Source of the DNA: a virus
Virus record (IMG/VR): IMGVR_UViG_3300036401_000795
Coordinates: 1 to 29,252 of that record
Reading direction: 5' to 3' (one strand)
Length of the DNA: 29,252 nt
Under the pieces are notes generated by a model. The model saw only the letters and a list, made by a program, of their open reading frames with translations, did not search any database and had not been told where the DNA came from. Made by a program: the position numbers and the translations under genes. Below, one piece after another: positions 26,709 through 29,252 of the stretch (the stretch's first letter is position 1; every line of letters starts with the position of its first letter).

Positions 26709-29252
26709 CTACTTGCTCGTGTGCGGGTCCACCATCAGCAGGTGGTTGAGGATTCGAATCGGCTGCTCAGGCGCGAAGTTGGACAGCACCACCTGCTCGA
26801 AGTTGTAGAGGTTGCGGCCGACGGCGCGCACCTGGCGCCCCTTCGGGTAGCTCAGGTCGAACGTGTGACCCTGGCCCGTGTCGCCGGCGGGATCGACGAC
26901 CTCCGGCTCCTCCTCATCCGAGGATTGGAAGTCCGGGATCAGCTGCACGCGCACGATCGAGCTGACCTGCTCCACCTCGTGCACGAGCGCCTGCCGCCAG
27001 TTGCGCTTCAACACGTCGTCGTCGCCGAAGTTGGTCGGCTTGAACTTCGCGAGGAAGTCGATCGGTCCGATCATGTAGTCGAACTCGTCGGTCGGCGCGT
27101 CGTTGGTGAAGGCGGGGGTGACAAAAAGCCTGGTCGCCGTGGCTGCGTACACCACCCGTCGGTCCCATGGATCGTCAACGCTTGCATCCCGTCGTCGGAA
27201 AAAGACACAGGCGGCGGCCAGGCCAAGATCGGTGCCATCGAAGGCGCCAGACAGGCCCGGCACGCCGGAGAGGCCGGCGAGCCCTGGCAGTCCGCCTTCG
27301 AGGAAGGAAGCGGTCGAGTCTTCGATGTAGCTCGCGCCGAGCGTCAGGTCGATGCCGGCTGCGGTGATGCTGCCGGCGACGGTGCCGGTGGCGCCGGGCG
27401 AGCCCACGCCGTCGCTGTCGCCGATGTCGAAGTACCAGACGAAGCCGTTGGCATCGCCGATCTCCACGCGCTCGTTGCCATCGGAGTCCTTGCCGACGGT
27501 CATCGACAGGAACTCCTGGCAGAACGTGTAGACCGTGATGTTGCGGAGCTGGGTGTCCCACACCATCATCAGGTTGGCGCCGCGCACCGTCTGCACGGTG
27601 GGGAGCAGCAACAGGTACTGCTGGCGCTTCGGGTAGAAGCAACCGACTGCGCCGATCACTCGGCCGAGCGTGTCGCGACGCACGTAGTTCGGGTTGTTCG
27701 GGTCGGTGAAGAGCGAGTCGAACATCACCGACTCGGGCAGCATCTCGACCGAGCGGCCGTCGAACAGTGCGAGGCCGCGATCCGCGAGCCAAACGCTGCC
27801 GCTGGCGACCTGCGCGTAGGACCTCGGCGCGATGCAGCCGATGTCGCTGCTGATCCGCGTCGGGCAGACCACCTCGAGCAGCGGGTTCTCGTTGAACCGC
27901 AGCACGTAGGTCTTCCGGCGCTTGCAGATGACTAGGCTGTCGAAGTTGGACACCGCGCCCATCAGGCGATCGCCGTCGCCCACTTCGACGTCGATGAAGT
28001 TGATCGCCGGCCAGTACTCGGCCTCGAACGGCTCCGAGAAGTAGAGGCGGTTCGGGCGCCCGCAGATGGTGTAGGCGGCCGCGGTCGTGTTTTCGCAGTC
28101 GTAGGGCTCGACCAGCTTCAGCCTGGCGAGCGGCGGCGACAGGCCCTCCTCCGGCGGCATCACGCACTGGATCTCGAACGGACGGCAGCAACCGGCGATC
28201 TGGATGTACTTGCCCTCCATGCACCGGGACCACACGACGTCCTCGTCGCCGGTCACGATGTCGCTGCCGTTGACGGCTGACACGGTGCCCGCGGGCGTCT
28301 GATCCGGGATATCGCCCATGCCGAACAGGCGATTGCGGAACTCGACCACGATCGGCACGCATGGCATCGGTGCGTTGAGCGTGCTGAGCTCGTCGGTGGT
28401 GAAGTCGAGCTGGCTGTCGGCGAGGTCATCCACGAACGTGCTCGTGGTCTCCGGATCGAAGCAGCCGACCTTCGCCATGATCGGGAAGACCCCGTCGGCC
28501 TCGGTGCGGTAGATGCAGATCTCGCAGATTTGCGGGTCGCCTGGGATGCGCACGCTGGTGAAGTTGAGCGTCACCTTGGCGGCGGGGTTCGCGCCCGCGG
28601 TGTCCACCACGATGTCCGCGTCGTTGGGATCGCTCTCCTTGTTCGTGCAGCAGTTGCGGAAGGTGTAGCGGTAGCGGTAGATCGCGTCGGGCTGCAGGCC
28701 GCCGACCGGCGAAGCTGCCGTGTCATCCACCTGCGTGCTCGGCAGCGGTTCGTCACAGAACGGCGCCGGGATGCCGGCGTCTTCGATGGTGCCGGCCTCC
28801 GGGTTGAACTTCTGCGGCACCGTGCTGCCGTTGGTCAGCACCAGCACGCCGGGATCTCCGAGGCCGGCGGCCGTGCTGGCACAGCCTTCCGGGTTGAACT
28901 CGCCCAGCGGGAACACGTCGCCGATCTCGGGGATTTCGCTCTGCGGAACCGACAGCGTGTAGACCAGGTGCGCGGTGCCGATGAAGTCGTCGGTGCCAAC
29001 GCCGGTGCCGATCACGATGCCGAAGATCAGCTTCCGCATGCCGGCCAGGTCGATCGGGTCTGGGTGGAAGGCGACGTACTGCACCTTGGTGCCGGCCGTG
29101 GCAGTCGGCGAGCTGCCCTGCTGCGGGGTGATGCCGACGATCGTCGCCGAGGTGCCGCTGAGGCCGATGATGTTCGACTCGAGGTCGGCGTCCATGTGCA
29201 GGCGCACGGTCGTGTCGATGACCGTCGAGACGTGGCTGAGAGCGATGTGCAG
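26709..29252 (-). CDS. P22 gp10-like tail/stabilisation protein (5' end outside window)
   Basis: At least 847 codons; the frame is open through the window edge (HIALSHVSTVIDTTV precedes the first possible start codon at 29207), so the true start lies beyond 29252. Features match podovirus tail/head-stabilisation proteins (P22 gp10, Phage_stabilise family): FRNRLFGMG, RLYFSEPFEAEYWPAINFIDV, NFDSLVICKRRKTYVLRF, SYAQVASGSVWLADRGLALFDG and a TVYTFCQEF/QYLLLLP region, typical of beta-propeller-like tail proteins that compare measured values. Cysteines are frequent (NCCTNKESD, CEICIY, GCCRPFEIQC). The fibre gene follows immediately. Expected role: closing the head-to-tail joint or holding the tail fibre. 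Confidence 0.8.
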   Translation of the reverse strand: MHIALSHVSTVIDTTVRLHMDADLESNIIGLSGTSATIVGITPQQGSSPTATAGTKVQYVAFHPDPIDLAGMRKLIFGIVIGTGVGTDDFIGTAHLVYTLSVPQSEIPEIGDVFPLGEFNPEGCASTAAGLGDPGVLVLTNGSTVPQKFNPEAGTIEDAGIPAPFCDEPLPSTQVDDTAASPVGGLQPDAIYRYRYTFRNCCTNKESDPNDADIVVDTAGANPAAKVTLNFTSVRIPGDPQICEICIYRTEADGVFPIMAKVGCFDPETTSTFVDDLADSQLDFTTDELSTLNAPMPCVPIVVEFRNRLFGMGDIPDQTPAGTVSAVNGSDIVTGDEDVVWSRCMEGKYIQIAGCCRPFEIQCVMPPEEGLSPPLARLKLVEPYDCENTTAAAYTICGRPNRLYFSEPFEAEYWPAINFIDVEVGDGDRLMGAVSNFDSLVICKRRKTYVLRFNENPLLEVVCPTRISSDIGCIAPRSYAQVASGSVWLADRGLALFDGRSVEMLPESVMFDSLFTDPNNPNYVRRDTLGRVIGAVGCFYPKRQQYLLLLPTVQTVRGANLMMVWDTQLRNITVYTFCQEFLSMTVGKDSDGNERVEIGDANGFVWYFDIGDSDGVGSPGATGTVAGSITAAGIDLTLGASYIEDSTASFLEGGLPGLAGLSGVPGLSGAFDGTDLGLAAACVFFRRRDASVDDPWDRRVVYAATATRLFVTPAFTNDAPTDEFDYMIGPIDFLAKFKPTNFGDDDVLKRNWRQALVHEVEQVSSIVRVQLIPDFQSSDEEEPEVVDPAGDTGQGHTFDLSYPKGRQVRAVGRNLYNFEQVVLSNFAPEQPIRILNHLLMVDPHTSK

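Noticed and set aside
25968-27935. Rightward open frame of 655 codons over the fibre and tail genes
   Set aside because: It is antisense to two convincing virion genes. Its apparent repeats are just the reverse translation of the fibre repeats.
1-29252. tRNA genes, CRISPR arrays, insertion sequences or an integrase
   Set aside because: None recognised by eye: no cloverleaf-like segment, no spaced identical repeats beyond those listed, no transposase or recombinase motif. A tRNAscan and an HMM search would settle this.

Overview
This window looks like part of the genome of a tailed double-stranded DNA phage (Caudoviricetes), or of a prophage of one, with a GC-rich Gram-negative host. The phage call rests on tightly packed small genes that mostly overlap by 4 nt (ATGA/GTGA), a phage-type replication and recombination gene set, and a right-hand block of virion genes (a P22 gp10-like tail or stabilisation protein, a repeat-bearing fibre, two Gln/Gly-rich internal proteins and a 1986-residue polyvalent protein). 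The Gram-negative host is inferred from a small lipoprotein with a good lipobox and an adjacent single-TM protein. The podovirus morphotype is likely but inferred. No terminase, portal, capsid, DNA polymerase, integrase, tRNA or CRISPR array was seen.

Layout. (1) 224-3435 (+): ten small genes in one operon, including a RadC/JAB protein, a DUF669-like OB-fold protein and a short sliding-clamp-like protein, ended by a stem-loop plus T-run terminator. (2) 3644-5662 (-): a primase-polymerase/RecA-like ATPase, head-on to block 1. (3) 5663-5915: a gene-poor divergent region with two large inverted-repeat structures. (4) 5916-8189 (+): small genes, one ribbon-helix-helix-like, then an SF2 helicase. 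(5) 10585-8186 (-): a sigma-like regulator followed by a GT2-like glycosyltransferase, a SAM methyltransferase and a DUF616-like protein. (6) 10594-11193 (+): one isolated exported protein. (7) 13750-11190 (-): a RecB/Cas4-like Fe-S nuclease and six small genes. (8) 13854-17131 (+): a small HTH regulator, an AAA_24/Sak4-like ATPase, a mini-prohibitin-like membrane protein, a DUF669 protein, two uncharacterised proteins and a PD-(D/E)XK-like protein. (9) 29252-16992 (-): the virion block, ending in two small membrane or lipoprotein genes that may act in lysis.

Working model. Blocks 1-4, 7 and 8 supply phage DNA replication and recombination: primase-helicase, clamp-like factor, two DUF669 proteins, annealing ATPase, exonuclease and helicase. 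Block 5 is an accessory glycan or nucleotide modification cassette. Block 9 supplies tail, fibre and ejected proteins, then possibly lysis. Strand switches fall at a few compact junctions. Two of them use a single CTAG in which both convergent stop codons overlap. One (16992-17131) has convergent genes overlapping by 140 nt.

The best candidates for new biology are the nested palindrome and hairpin region beside the primase gene, the truncated prohibitin-like protein inside the recombination operon, the sigma-led glycan cassette, the metalloprotease-like motif in the polyvalent protein, and a 194-nt out-of-frame gene overlap backed by a near-ideal Shine-Dalgarno sequence.
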